From positions 1 to 64,000 of the forward strand of contig CALXIA010000006.1 in NCBI GenBank assembly GCA_944388245.1: a stretch of DNA of 64,000 nucleotides, in the 5' to 3' direction. Both the position numbers and the translations under genes were made by a program. The notes beneath the pieces were generated by a model that saw nothing but the letters and a program-made list of their open reading frames with translations, ran no database searches and was not told where the DNA came from. Of this stretch, positions 30,155 to 39,144 are shown piece after piece. This DNA comes from an uncultured Gemmiger sp. GTDB taxonomy: Bacteria; Bacillota; Clostridia; Oscillospirales; Ruminococcaceae. Positions within the stretch are counted from its first letter, which is position 1, and each line of letters starts with the position of its first letter.

Positions 30155-31522
30155 ATGACCGCCGTATCTGAATATTCCAAGGTAACGCCTGAACTGGAAC
30201 AGCTGGCCAACCTGTGCCGGGCCAACAATACCATCGACCCGCAGGACTATGTGCGCTATGACGTGAAGCGCGGCCTGCGCGACCTGAACGGCAACGGTGT
30301 GGTGGCCGGGCTGACCGAGATCAGCGAGGTCTACGCCAAGGAAAAGCGCAACGGGGAATCGGTGCCGGTGCCCGGGCGGTTGTTCTACCGGGGCTACGCC
30401 ATTGAGGACATCGTGCACGGCTTTATCGACAGCGGCCGTTTCGGTTTCGAGGAGACCGCCTATCTGCTCATGTTCGGGCAGCTGCCCACCGCCGAACAGC
30501 TGGCGGATTTTGACCGGCAGCTGGCCTTCTACCGCACCCTTCCCACCAACTTTGTGCGGGATGTGATCTTGAAAGCCCCCAGCCAGGACATGATGAACAC
30601 CCTGGCCCGCAGCGTGCTGACCATGGCCAGCTACGACGACAACCCGGACGACATCAGCCTGCCCAATGTGGTGCGCCAGTGCATCGACCTGCTGGCCATC
30701 TTCCCGCTGCTGTCGGTGTACGGCTACCAGGCGTATTCCTATAAAGAGGGCAACAGCCTGTACATTCACGCCCCCCGGCCGGACCTGTCCACCGCCGAGA
30801 ACATCCTGACCCTGCTGCGGCCGGACTCCTCCTACACCCCGCTGGAAGCCCATATTCTGGACCTGTGCCTGGTGCTGCACGCCGAGCACGGCGGCGGCAA
30901 CAACTCCACCTTCACCACCCATGTGGTGACCAGTTCGGGCACCGACACCTACAGCTGCATGGCCGCCGCGCTGGCCAGCCTGAAGGGTCCCCGCCACGGC
31001 GGCGCCAACATCAAGGTCATGCAGATGTTCGAGGACATGAAGCGCTCCCTGCCCGACTGGAGCGACGAGGACGCCATCCAGGACTATCTGACCGGCCTGC
31101 TGCACAAGGAGCGGTTCGACAAGAGCGGCCTGATCTACGGCATGGGCCACGCGGTCTACTCCATCAGCGACCCCCGCGCCACCCTGCTCAAGGGCTTTGT
31201 GCACAAACTCTGCGCCGAGAAAGGGATGGAGAAGGAGTACGGCCTGTACGCCGCGGTGGAGCGGCTGGCGCCCGAGGTCATCGCCAAGGAGCGCCGGATC
31301 TACAAGGGCGTTTCGGCCAACGTGGACTTTTACAGCGGCTTTGTCTATCACATGCTGGGCCTGCCCACCGAACTGTACACCCCCATGTTCGCGGTGGCCC
31401 GCGTAGCCGGCTGGAGCGCCCACCGGCTGGAAGAACTCATCAACATGGGCAAGATCATCCGTCCTGCCTATGTATCGGTTCTGCCCCGCCGGGACTATGT
31501 GCCCATCGGTGAGCGCAAATAA
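30155..31522 (+). CDS. gltA: Citrate synthase
   Basis: 455 residues. Condenses oxaloacetate and acetyl-CoA; in a fermenter it probably feeds glutamate synthesis. The active-site blocks are present: LVLHAEHGGGNNSTFTTHVV (first catalytic His), LKGPRHGGAN, YGMGHAVYSISDPRA (second His region) and VDFYSGFVYHMLGLP (catalytic Asp). It belongs to the longer citrate/2-methylcitrate synthase variant seen in Clostridia. Start at 30155 with AAAGGAGGGAG. Monocistronic. Confidence 0.96.
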   Translation: MTAVSEYSKVTPELEQLANLCRANNTIDPQDYVRYDVKRGLRDLNGNGVVAGLTEISEVYAKEKRNGESVPVPGRLFYRGYAIEDIVHGFIDSGRFGFEETAYLLMFGQLPTAEQLADFDRQLAFYRTLPTNFVRDVILKAPSQDMMNTLARSVLTMASYDDNPDDISLPNVVRQCIDLLAIFPLLSVYGYQAYSYKEGNSLYIHAPRPDLSTAENILTLLRPDSSYTPLEAHILDLCLVLHAEHGGGNNSTFTTHVVTSSGTDTYSCMAAALASLKGPRHGGANIKVMQMFEDMKRSLPDWSDEDAIQDYLTGLLHKERFDKSGLIYGMGHAVYSISDPRATLLKGFVHKLCAEKGMEKEYGLYAAVERLAPEVIAKERRIYKGVSANVDFYSGFVYHMLGLPTELYTPMFAVARVAGWSAHRLEELINMGKIIRPAYVSVLPRRDYVPIGERK

Positions 31523-31534
31523 CCGGTTTTGTTG

Positions 31535-31566
31535 GCCGCGCCCTTATTGGAAGGGCGCGGCTTTTC
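31535..31566 (+). terminator. Terminator of gltA
   Basis: GCCGCGCCCTT (31535-31545) and AAGGGCGCGGC (31551-31561) form an 11-bp stem, followed by TTTTCTTT. Confidence 0.8.
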
Positions 31567-31595
31567 TTTACAAAGGCGGCGAGGTACACTATAAT
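31567..31595 (+). promoter_or_regulatory. Promoter of the surface-glycan operon
   Basis: TTTACA (31567-31572), a 17-nt spacer and TATAAT (31590-31595), directly after the gltA terminator and about 60 nt before the MBOAT start. Confidence 0.75.
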
Positions 31596-31656
31596 AAAAA
31601 TGTGTGAGCTTTTTTGCCGAAGCCTCGGCCATTCTGACACAGGAGCGGTTTTGCCC

Positions 31657-33120
31657 ATGAGTTTCAACACCCTGCCCTATCTGGTTTTTCTGCCGCTGGC
31701 CGCGCTGGCCTGGCTGGCCGCGCCCCGGCCCGCCCGCGTATGGGTGCTGCTGGCGGCCAACGGGGTGTTCTACGCTTTGGGCGGCACGCCGGGGCTGGCG
31801 GTGTTTCTGGTGCTGGCCACGGTGCTGGCCTGGGCGGGCGGAATGGGCATCGGGCGGGGGCGGCGTCCCCGGGCCTGGCTGGCCGGCACCCTGCTGGGCT
31901 GCCTGGCGCTGCTGGCCTTTTTCAAGTACAACCAATTCTTCCCGGCGCTGGCCGGGGCGCTGGCCGGATGGGGGCTGCCGGCCTCCCCGAGCGGCGCGCT
32001 GCTCATGCCGCTGGGCATCAGCTACTACACCTTCACCGCCGTGAGTTATCTGGTGGACGTGTACCGCAAAAAGATCCCTGTCGAGGGCAGTTTTCTCTAT
32101 CTGCTGGCCTACACCAGCCTGTTCGCCACCGTCACCGCCGGGCCGATCTGCCGGGCGGGCGACATCCTGCCCCAGCTGCACGCCCCCGCCCGCTTTGAGG
32201 AGGGCCGGGTTGTGAACGGTTTGCAGGTCATGCTGGTGGGCTACTTCAAAAAGATCGCGGTGGCGGACATGCTGTTCCGGTTCGTGAACACGGTCTACAG
32301 CGACCTGTCCGCCTACTCCGGTCCTGTCCTGACCCTGGCGGCGCTGGGGTACGGGGTGTATCTCTATGCGGATTTTTCCGGCTACTCGGATATCGCCCGG
32401 GGCAGCGCCCTGATTTTGGGGCTGCGGCTGCCGGAGAACTTCCGGGTGCCCTACAGCGCCGCCGGCCTGGGCGAGTTCTGGGACCGCTGGCACATCAGCC
32501 TGTCCACCTGGCTGAAAGACTATGTCTACATTCCCCTGGGCGGCAGCCGCAAGGGCGCGGTGCGCCGGGTGCTGAACCTGCTGGCGGTGTTTCTGGTCAG
32601 CGGGCTGTGGCACGGGGTGGGCCTGGGTTTTGTGGTCTGGGGCCTTTTGCACGGTGTGGGCCGGGTGCTGGAGGTAGTCACCAGGCTGGGCCGCCGCCGC
32701 GCCGCCGGGCCGGCGCGCAGGCTGCATGTGGCGCTGACCTTTGTCTATGTGAACGTCTGCTGGGTGTTCTTCCGTTGCGAGACCCTTTCGGACGCCTGGT
32801 ATCTCCTCACCGCCCAGTTCGCGGGGGGCGATGTGGTCGCCCAGTGCCGGGCTGCAGTGGCGGCGGGCTTTGACGCCACCCCCCTGCTCATGCTGGGGTA
32901 CGGGGCCTTCTGCGTGGCGGCGGTGGCGCTGCTGACCGTCTGGGACGCCTGGCGGGTGCGGGACCTTTGCGGCGGCGGGGCGGAGATCGCTTTCGCCCGG
33001 CTGGGCACGGTGCGCCGCTGGGTGCTGTACTACCTGTTCCTGGCATTCATCTTCGCGGCCTTTCTCATGCAGAACGGCAACCTGGTGGGCAGCGTCAGCT
33101 TTGCCTACGGCGGATTTTAA
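31657..33120 (+). CDS. MBOAT-family O-acyltransferase (AlgI/DltB-like)
   Basis: 487 residues and about eleven membrane segments. LMPLGISYYTFTAVSYLVDVYR, YADFSGYSDIARGSALILGL, FWDRWHISLSTWLKDYVYIPLGGSR and VSGLWHGVGLGFVVWGLLHG are the AlgI-type blocks; the WHG His is the catalytic residue. Such proteins pass acetyl groups across the membrane to a surface polysaccharide. The next gene is the SGNH partner usual for these systems. Start at 31657 (MSFNTLPYL), AGGAG 11 nt upstream. Confidence 0.9.
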   Translation: MSFNTLPYLVFLPLAALAWLAAPRPARVWVLLAANGVFYALGGTPGLAVFLVLATVLAWAGGMGIGRGRRPRAWLAGTLLGCLALLAFFKYNQFFPALAGALAGWGLPASPSGALLMPLGISYYTFTAVSYLVDVYRKKIPVEGSFLYLLAYTSLFATVTAGPICRAGDILPQLHAPARFEEGRVVNGLQVMLVGYFKKIAVADMLFRFVNTVYSDLSAYSGPVLTLAALGYGVYLYADFSGYSDIARGSALILGLRLPENFRVPYSAAGLGEFWDRWHISLSTWLKDYVYIPLGGSRKGAVRRVLNLLAVFLVSGLWHGVGLGFVVWGLLHGVGRVLEVVTRLGRRRAAGPARRLHVALTFVYVNVCWVFFRCETLSDAWYLLTAQFAGGDVVAQCRAAVAAGFDATPLLMLGYGAFCVAAVALLTVWDAWRVRDLCGGGAEIAFARLGTVRRWVLYYLFLAFIFAAFLMQNGNLVGSVSFAYGGF

Positions 33121-33132
33121 GGAGGGCGCGGT

Positions 33133-34164
33133 ATGAAAAATCTCATCGGGCGGCTGTGCCTGTTCCTGCTGCCGGTGGCGCTGTACCTGGCGCTTTTCGC
33201 GGCCTTTGAGCCCTACAACTACTTCGGGCTGCGCGCCGGCGCCACCGATACCAACCAACCTATCTACCGGGTGCGCCGCTATCTGCAGCAGCCGGAGGAC
33301 GTGATCTTTCTGGGTGATTCCCGGATGGCCCATCTGGATATGGACTTGGCCGGGGAGATTTTGGGCACTCCCTGCGCCAATCTGGCCTTCGGCGGGGCCA
33401 GCGAACAGGAGATGATCGATCTGTTCTGGTTCGCCGTCGGGGAAAATCCAAACCTGAAACAGGTGTATCTGGAGGTCAGCTTCTACACGATGAACCGGTA
33501 CTATGACAAGGACCGGGCGGGCAACATCCGCACCATCGCCCGGAACCCGCTGGCCTATATGCTGAACCTGAGCTACAACCTGGAGATGCTGGCCAACCTG
33601 AAAAACACACTGACCGGCACCGCCCCGGCGGCCGGGGACACCGAGACCGCCACCTACACCCCGGCGGATTATCGGGACGAGGCCGGCGATCCCCTGCCCT
33701 ACCGGCGGCAGCTGATCGACTATGCCGCCACCATCTACGGGGTTGTGACGAGCGGGGCGGACACCCCAGCGGACCCGGCGGAGGCGGTGGCCTATATGAC
33801 CGACCCGGCCCACCGGGAACTGCGGCAGTGGGAGGTCAACACCGAGCAGCTGGACCGGCTGAAGGAGGTGGCCGCCTGGTGCGCCGAGAACGGGGTGGAA
33901 CTGGTGTTCGTGGCCCCGCCGGTGGACGCGAGCATCACCGACTGTGTGCTGGAACCACTGGGCATCGGGGCGGAATTTGCCGCGGTGCTGGACCATCTGC
34001 GGGCCACCGGCGCGCCGGTGCTGGACTACGAGCTGGGCGGCGGGCACGGTCTGTGGGAGGACCAGTTCTTTGACGGATTCCACATCGACACGGTGTACGG
34101 CCTGCCCCAATACACCGCCAGGATGCTGGCGGACGCGGACGCCGCGCTGGGCGGCAACGGATAA
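33133..34164 (+). CDS. SGNH/DltD-like partner of the MBOAT acyltransferase
   Basis: 343 residues with one N-terminal membrane anchor (LIGRLCLFLLPVALYLALFA) and an extracellular domain. VIFLGDSRMAHLDMD is the SGNH block I with the nucleophilic Ser, and FFDGFHIDTVYG near the C-terminus supplies the Asp-x-x-His pair. Partners of this type complete transfer of acyl groups onto the glycan. Twelve nt after the MBOAT gene, same operon. Confidence 0.8.
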   Translation: MKNLIGRLCLFLLPVALYLALFAAFEPYNYFGLRAGATDTNQPIYRVRRYLQQPEDVIFLGDSRMAHLDMDLAGEILGTPCANLAFGGASEQEMIDLFWFAVGENPNLKQVYLEVSFYTMNRYYDKDRAGNIRTIARNPLAYMLNLSYNLEMLANLKNTLTGTAPAAGDTETATYTPADYRDEAGDPLPYRRQLIDYAATIYGVVTSGADTPADPAEAVAYMTDPAHRELRQWEVNTEQLDRLKEVAAWCAENGVELVFVAPPVDASITDCVLEPLGIGAEFAAVLDHLRATGAPVLDYELGGGHGLWEDQFFDGFHIDTVYGLPQYTARMLADADAALGGNG

Positions 34165-34179
34165 AAGGAGGCGCGGCGC

Positions 34180-35493
34180 ATGGCGCTGGATTTTCTGATT
34201 TTATACGAGCACACGGTGCGGGAATACGAGAGCGACCTGCTGCTCAAACTGGAACTGGAGCGGCGGGGCTACAGGGTGGCCATCCGCCAGCTGCTGGACC
34301 GGAAAAAGCTGGGCCTGTTCGCCTGGAACAAGCCCCGGGTGCTGGTGGGCAGCTGCATGTACGACAACGAGGCCATCAACAGCCATGTGTACAACAACAT
34401 CGGCCGGTGTGACCGGATCGTGAACCTGCACTGGGAGCAGATGCTCAGCGACACCCAGGAGGAGGGCGACTGGTTCAACATGAACGGCAACGCCAAGAAG
34501 TGCATCCAGACCTGCTGGGGCCGCCGCACCGCCGACCGGCTGATCGCCCACGGCATGGACCCAAAGAACACCCCGGTGACCGGCGCGGTGATGATGGACT
34601 TTCTGCGCCCGGAATTCGACGGCTATTTCAAAAGCAAGGCCGCCCTCTGCGCCGAGCACGGCCTGGACCCGAACAAGCAGCTGCATCTGTATATCTCCAG
34701 CTTCGGCTATGCCAGCATGACCGAGCAGGAGGTCAAGGAACTGAGCGAGATGGCCGGCACCGACTTTACCGGCTTTGCCGCCACCAACCGGGTGAGCATG
34801 GCCCAAACGCTGGACTGGTTTGACCGGTATCTGGCCGATCACCCGGAGGTGGAACTGGTCTACCGGCGGCATCCCAGCGAGTGGAACAGCCCGGCCCTGG
34901 CCCAGCTGGCCGCCCGGCGGCCCAACTTCCACGTGATCTTTTCTGACAGCGTGAAACAGTGGATCGTGGCGGCGGATTCCATCAGCATCTGGATGAGCAC
35001 CGCCATCGCGGAGGTGTACATGGCGGGCAAAAGCTGCCATATCCTGCGCCCGGTGCCCATCGAGCACGAGTACGACCCGGTGATCTACGCGGGGGCGAAG
35101 TATGTGACCGACTACGAGGGCTTCTGCGCCGCCATGGCCGAGGAGGACCCGCCCTTCCCCATCGCCCGGGAGGTCATCGAGGGGTACTTTGACCCCAGCG
35201 ATGTCCCCGCCTACAAGCGGATGGCCGACCTGCTGGAGCAGGTGTATCAAGAGCCGCCCCGGGACGCGCCCATGGGCGAGGGGTTCACCCCCCATTTCAA
35301 CTGGCTGAAATTCTTTGCGCTGTGGGGGGTGCACATTCTGTTCGCGCTGCGGCTGCCCCCGGAAAAGGTGTTCTTTTTCCACAAGGGGCTGGCGAATTTC
35401 GCCCAGCGCATCTACGGTTATGTGGAAAAGGCCTATATCCCCAAAGACCAGATCCGGGCGATGGAAGACCGCATCCGCCCCTTTGTGAGGTGA
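34180..35493 (+). CDS. Surface carbohydrate biosynthesis protein, GT-B glycosyltransferase-like
   Basis: 437 residues, soluble, two Rossmann-like halves. The N-terminus (FLILYEHTVREYESDLLLKL) and middle (VELVYRRHPSEWNS, ADSISIWMSTAIAEVYMAGK) resemble the surface carbohydrate biosynthesis / CDP-glycerol-transferase-like GT-B family, in which a late His/Glu motif binds the nucleotide. Acceptor and donor are unknown. Fifteen nt after the SGNH gene, 4 nt before the flippase, so it belongs to one glycan-assembly operon. Confidence 0.65.
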   Translation: MALDFLILYEHTVREYESDLLLKLELERRGYRVAIRQLLDRKKLGLFAWNKPRVLVGSCMYDNEAINSHVYNNIGRCDRIVNLHWEQMLSDTQEEGDWFNMNGNAKKCIQTCWGRRTADRLIAHGMDPKNTPVTGAVMMDFLRPEFDGYFKSKAALCAEHGLDPNKQLHLYISSFGYASMTEQEVKELSEMAGTDFTGFAATNRVSMAQTLDWFDRYLADHPEVELVYRRHPSEWNSPALAQLAARRPNFHVIFSDSVKQWIVAADSISIWMSTAIAEVYMAGKSCHILRPVPIEHEYDPVIYAGAKYVTDYEGFCAAMAEEDPPFPIAREVIEGYFDPSDVPAYKRMADLLEQVYQEPPRDAPMGEGFTPHFNWLKFFALWGVHILFALRLPPEKVFFFHKGLANFAQRIYGYVEKAYIPKDQIRAMEDRIRPFVR

Positions 35494-35497
35494 CGGG

Positions 35498-36724
35498 ATG
35501 AACAGCCAGCTTCGCAAAAACCTGCTCTTCAACACGGCGGGCAGCCTGGTGTTCTATGTGTGCCAGGCGGTGATGAACCTGCTGGTCACCGCGCTGGCGG
35601 GGGTGGAGGCCAACGGCCTGCTGGCCACCGCCATGACCATCGCCAACGTGGCGCTGAGCGCCGCCAGCTTCGGCATGCGCACCTTCCAGGTGAGCGATCT
35701 GCGCGGCCAGTACGCCGACCGTACCTACCTGCTCAGCCGGTACCTGACGGTGGCGCTGGCCTGGGCGGGCTGCATGGCTTTTGCCTTTGTGAACGCCTAC
35801 TCCGCCGCCCAGCGGTGTGTGATCTTCCTCTACGCCGGCTACCGGCTGGTGGAGAGCTGGTCCGACGTGTGGCACGCCTATCTGCAAAAGGCCGAGCGGA
35901 TGGACATTGTGGGCATCAGCTTCGGGGTGCGGGGGCTGCTCACCGCCGGCACGGTGGTGGCGGGGCTGCTGCTGACCCGTGACCTGATCGTGACTTTGGC
36001 GGTGCTGCTGGCGCTGAACGCCGGCTATGTGCTGGCGGTGGATATCCCCCTGGCCCGCCGCCGGGCGGACCTGCAAAACCGGGCGGGCGGCAGCGTGGTC
36101 TCCCTTTTGTGGCAGTGCCTGCCGCTGGCGGTCTACGCCAGCCTGAACACCAGCATCGGCTCGGTGCCCCGGTACTTCTGCGAGCGCATCCTGGGCGGCG
36201 TGGCGCTGAACTATTTCGCCAACGTGTTTTTGCCGGTAATGCTGCTGCAGGTGGCGGCGGTGTACCTGTTTGTGCCCTTCATCACCACCTTTGCCCGGCT
36301 GTGGGGCGAACGGGATGCCGCCGGCTGGCGCAAGGCGCTGCGGCGGGGGGTGCTGGCCCTGGCGGCGCTGTGGGCCGCGGGGGCGGCCGGGGTGGCCCTG
36401 CTGGGCCGCTGGGGGCTGGGCCTGCTCTATCCCAGCACCCCGGAAATTCTGGCATACACCGGTCTTTTGCAGCCGCTGGTGGTCTGCGCCGTGCTCACGG
36501 TGGCCGCCACCGTGCTGTGCAACCTGCTCACCATCGCCCGGGCTATGGGGGCGCTGATCGCCGGCAACCTGATCGGGCTGGCGGCGGCCCTGATCGCCAG
36601 CCCGCTGCTGATCCCGGTCCTCGGCCTGTGGGGCACCGCCCTGGCCACCATGGCCGGCCTGGCCGCCCAGGTGCTGGCACTGGCGATATTTTTGCGCCTG
36701 GCGGGGCGGCGGCAGTTTGGCTGA
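35498..36724 (+). CDS. Polysaccharide flippase (Wzx/MVF-like)
   Basis: 408 residues with about twelve hydrophobic helices (LLFNTAGSLVFYVCQAVMNL at the start, IAGNLIGLAAALIASPLLIP near the end). It fits the oligosaccharide-flippase superfamily, slightly short for a Wzx. It would flip lipid-linked glycan units outward. Starts 4 nt after the preceding gene; the GACGGG ribosome site is very close, suggesting coupling. Confidence 0.75.
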   Translation: MNSQLRKNLLFNTAGSLVFYVCQAVMNLLVTALAGVEANGLLATAMTIANVALSAASFGMRTFQVSDLRGQYADRTYLLSRYLTVALAWAGCMAFAFVNAYSAAQRCVIFLYAGYRLVESWSDVWHAYLQKAERMDIVGISFGVRGLLTAGTVVAGLLLTRDLIVTLAVLLALNAGYVLAVDIPLARRRADLQNRAGGSVVSLLWQCLPLAVYASLNTSIGSVPRYFCERILGGVALNYFANVFLPVMLLQVAAVYLFVPFITTFARLWGERDAAGWRKALRRGVLALAALWAAGAAGVALLGRWGLGLLYPSTPEILAYTGLLQPLVVCAVLTVAATVLCNLLTIARAMGALIAGNLIGLAAALIASPLLIPVLGLWGTALATMAGLAAQVLALAIFLRLAGRRQFG

Positions 36725-36748
36725 CAAACCCGCTTTTTCGCAAAACTG

Positions 36749-36778
36749 CTGACAGAAGTGCCGTTCTCATGGTATAAT
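36749..36778 (+). promoter_or_regulatory. Promoter of the amidotransferase gene
   Basis: CTGACA (36749-36754), an 18-nt spacer and TATAAT (36773-36778). Confidence 0.6.
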
Positions 36779-36830
36779 AAACGGCGACAACGCGGCCCGC
36801 GCGCCGCTCCAAGGAGGGAAATACTGCGGA

Positions 36831-37952
36831 ATGAAATACTGCAAGAAGTGCACCATGCCGGACACCCGGCCCGGCATCACCTTTGACGAGGAGGGCGTGT
36901 GCAGCGCCTGCCGCCACTACGAGAGCCGCGCCAAGGTGGACTGGAACGCCCGCTGGAAGGAATTTGAGGCCTTGTGCGACAAGTACCGGGGCTGCAACGG
37001 CCCCGGCGGCTACGACTGTGCCGTGGCGGTGAGCGGCGGCAAGGACAGCCACTTCCAGGTGTATATCCTGAAAGAGGTCATGAAGATGAACCCGATCCTC
37101 TTCAGCGTGGAGGACAACTTCCCCATGACCGAGGCGGGCAAGCACAACCTGAAGAACATCTCCGAGACCTTCGGCTGCACCATCATCAGCTGCAAGCCCA
37201 ACATCAAGGCCCAGAAGATCCTGATGCGGGCCTTCTTTGAGAAATACGGCAAGCCCACCTGGTACGTGGACCGGCTGATCTACACCTTCCCGCTGCACAT
37301 GGCCCTCAAGTTCAACACCCCGCTGCTCTGCTACGGGGAGAACGTGAGCTTTGAGTACGGCGGCAACGCCGACGAGGAGACCTACTCCGCCCGCGGCCAG
37401 ATCGAGAACGGCGTGGCGGTGGGCTTCCCCACCGAGGAGCTGCTGAGCTACGGCGTCAGCGAGAACGACCTGGCCCTGACCAACGCCCCCACCGCCGAGG
37501 AGCTGGCCCGTCTGGACCCGTTCTACCTGAGCTATTTCCTGCCCTGGAACAGCTACAAGAACTACCAGCTGGCCAAGAGCCGGGGTTTCCACGACCTGAC
37601 CCACGAGTGGGACCGCACCCACCACGCCGAGAACTTCGACCAGATCGACAGCCGGGCCTACCTGGTGCACAGCTGGCTGAAGTATCCCAAATTCGGCCAC
37701 GCCGCCGCCACCGACTACACCGCCCGGTACATCCGCTACGGCATGATGACCCGGGAGGAGGCCATCCCCCTCATCAAGGCGCGGGACGGCGCGCTGGATC
37801 CCTTGTGCGTGCGGGATTTCTGCGAGTTCTGCGGCTATTCCGAGACCGAGTTCTGGGCCATCCTGGACAAGTTCTACAACCGGGACCTGTTCGAGAAGGA
37901 CGCCTTCGGCCGCTGGGTGCTCAAGCACCCCATCTGGGAAGAAAACAAGTAA
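36831..37952 (+). CDS. N-acetyl sugar amidotransferase (WbpG/PseA/LegX type)
   Basis: 373 residues. N-terminal zinc knuckle (YCKKCTMPDTRPGITF, then CSAC), then a PP-loop ATP-pyrophosphatase domain with VAVSGGKDSHFQVY near residue 66. The family adenylates and aminates sugar C2-acetamido groups to acetamidino, as in pseudaminic- and legionaminic-acid-type or acetamidino-mannuronate sugars. It would work on the glycan made by the preceding operon. The glutaminase partners (HisH/HisF-like) are not in the window. Start at 36831, AAGGAGGG 11-12 nt upstream. Confidence 0.88.
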   Translation: MKYCKKCTMPDTRPGITFDEEGVCSACRHYESRAKVDWNARWKEFEALCDKYRGCNGPGGYDCAVAVSGGKDSHFQVYILKEVMKMNPILFSVEDNFPMTEAGKHNLKNISETFGCTIISCKPNIKAQKILMRAFFEKYGKPTWYVDRLIYTFPLHMALKFNTPLLCYGENVSFEYGGNADEETYSARGQIENGVAVGFPTEELLSYGVSENDLALTNAPTAEELARLDPFYLSYFLPWNSYKNYQLAKSRGFHDLTHEWDRTHHAENFDQIDSRAYLVHSWLKYPKFGHAAATDYTARYIRYGMMTREEAIPLIKARDGALDPLCVRDFCEFCGYSETEFWAILDKFYNRDLFEKDAFGRWVLKHPIWEENK

Positions 37953-37959
37953 ACCTTTG

Positions 37960-37991
37960 CGCCGCCGCCCGCCCGGGCGGCGGCGTTTTTT
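37960..37991 (+). terminator. Terminator of the amidotransferase gene
   Basis: CGCCGCCGCC (37960-37969) and GGCGGCGGCG (37976-37985), then T6. Confidence 0.85.
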
Positions 37992-38032
37992 GGCCGTATA
38001 CCGCGATTTTCTCCCTTTTCCGCAAAAAAGGC

Positions 38033-38061
38033 TTGACAACCGCCGCCGGCAAGGCTATCAT
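38033..38061 (+). promoter_or_regulatory. Promoter of the T-box/met operon
   Basis: TTGACA (38033-38038), a 17-nt spacer and TATCAT (38056-38061), just upstream of the T-box. Confidence 0.75.
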
Positions 38062-38080
38062 AGTGGCATATTCCAAATCG

Positions 38081-38366
38081 GCAGAGAAGGAAAGAGTACG
38101 CTTTCGGCATTGGCCTTTGCAGAGAGCCCGGATGGTGGAAACGGGCAGGGCACAGGAAGCGGAAGATGGTTCCGGAGCCGCGCGGGCGAAAGGCAGGAGT
38201 CTCAAGCTTGCGACGGGTGCGCCCGTTATCGCGCCAGGCTGTAACCGGCACATTTCCGGCGCAGCTGTCAAGGCCGCTTTCCGCGAGGGGGCGGTGAACC
38301 AGGGTGGTACCACGGGGTTTTTGTGTCCTCGTCCTTGTATTCGTGTGCAAGGACGGGGATTTTTTA
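38081..38366 (+). ncRNA. T-box leader, probably tRNA-Met specific
   Basis: The leader carries the stem I landmarks (AGAGAAGGAAAG; AGAGAGC at 38121-38127) and the conserved AACCAGGGTGGTACCACG box at about 38297-38313. A terminator follows with arms near 38325-38336 and 38348-38359 and T6. TGGT in the box pairs with ACCA, which fits a tRNA with discriminator A such as tRNA-Met. A likely specifier codon is ATG at 38166-38168 in GGAAGATGG. Uncharged tRNA-Met would switch the terminator off and let metNIQ be read. Confidence 0.85.
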
Positions 38367-38400
38367 TTGCCGTTTTTACGGCGCGGGAGGAGCGAGAAGC

Positions 38401-39141
38401 ATGATCGAGATCGAACATCTGAGCAAGGTGTTTCAGGACAAAAACGGCCGGGTGATGGCGCTGGAGGACGTGTCCGCCACCATCCGGGACGGGGATATCT
38501 TCGGGGTCATCGGGATGAGCGGCGCGGGCAAAAGCACCCTGCTGCGCTGTTTGTGCCTGTTGGAAAAACCCACCGCCGGCCGCATCCTGCTGGACGGCAA
38601 GGACCTGTCCGCGCTGCGCGGGTCGGAACTGCGCGCCGCCCGCCGCCGGATGGGGGTGGTGTTCCAGGGCTACAACCTGCTGATGCAGAAGACGGTGGCC
38701 GAGAACGTGGCCTTCCCCTTAAAGCTGGACAAATACGACAAAGCCGCGGTGGCCGCCCGGGTGGCCGAACTGCTGGAACTGGTGGGGCTGGCGGACAAGG
38801 CCGCCAGCTATCCCAGCCAGCTGTCCGGCGGGCAGAAGCAGCGGGTGGCGCTGGCCCGGGCGCTGGCCAGCGATCCGGAGGTGCTGCTGTGCGACGAGCC
38901 CACCAGCGCTTTGGACCCGCTGACCACCCGCAGCGTGCTGGAACTGCTGCAGGACATCAACCGCAAACTGGGGGTGACCATCGTGATCATCACCCATGAA
39001 CTGGACGTGGTGCGGCGCATCTGCAACCGGATGGTGGTCATCGACGAGAGCCGTTTTGTGGAGCAGGGCGACACCGCCGCCATCTTCGCCGACCCCCAGA
39101 GCCGCATCGCCCGGCTGCTGCTGGGCAAAAAGGAGGACTGA
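38401..39141 (+). CDS. metN: Methionine ABC transporter ATPase
   Basis: 246 residues. Walker A GMSGAGKST, Q-loop VVFQGYNLL, signature LSGGQKQRVALARAL, Walker B VLLCDEPTSALD, H-loop IITHELDVV. It drives methionine uptake with the next two genes. Most MetN proteins have about 340 residues with a C-terminal NIL domain that binds methionine and shuts transport; that domain is absent here, so control may rest on the T-box. ATG at 38401 preceded by GGGAGGAG; an upstream in-frame start lies inside the T-box terminator. Confidence 0.93.
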   Translation: MIEIEHLSKVFQDKNGRVMALEDVSATIRDGDIFGVIGMSGAGKSTLLRCLCLLEKPTAGRILLDGKDLSALRGSELRAARRRMGVVFQGYNLLMQKTVAENVAFPLKLDKYDKAAVAARVAELLELVGLADKAASYPSQLSGGQKQRVALARALASDPEVLLCDEPTSALDPLTTRSVLELLQDINRKLGVTIVIITHELDVVRRICNRMVVIDESRFVEQGDTAAIFADPQSRIARLLLGKKED

Positions 39142-39144
39142 ACC

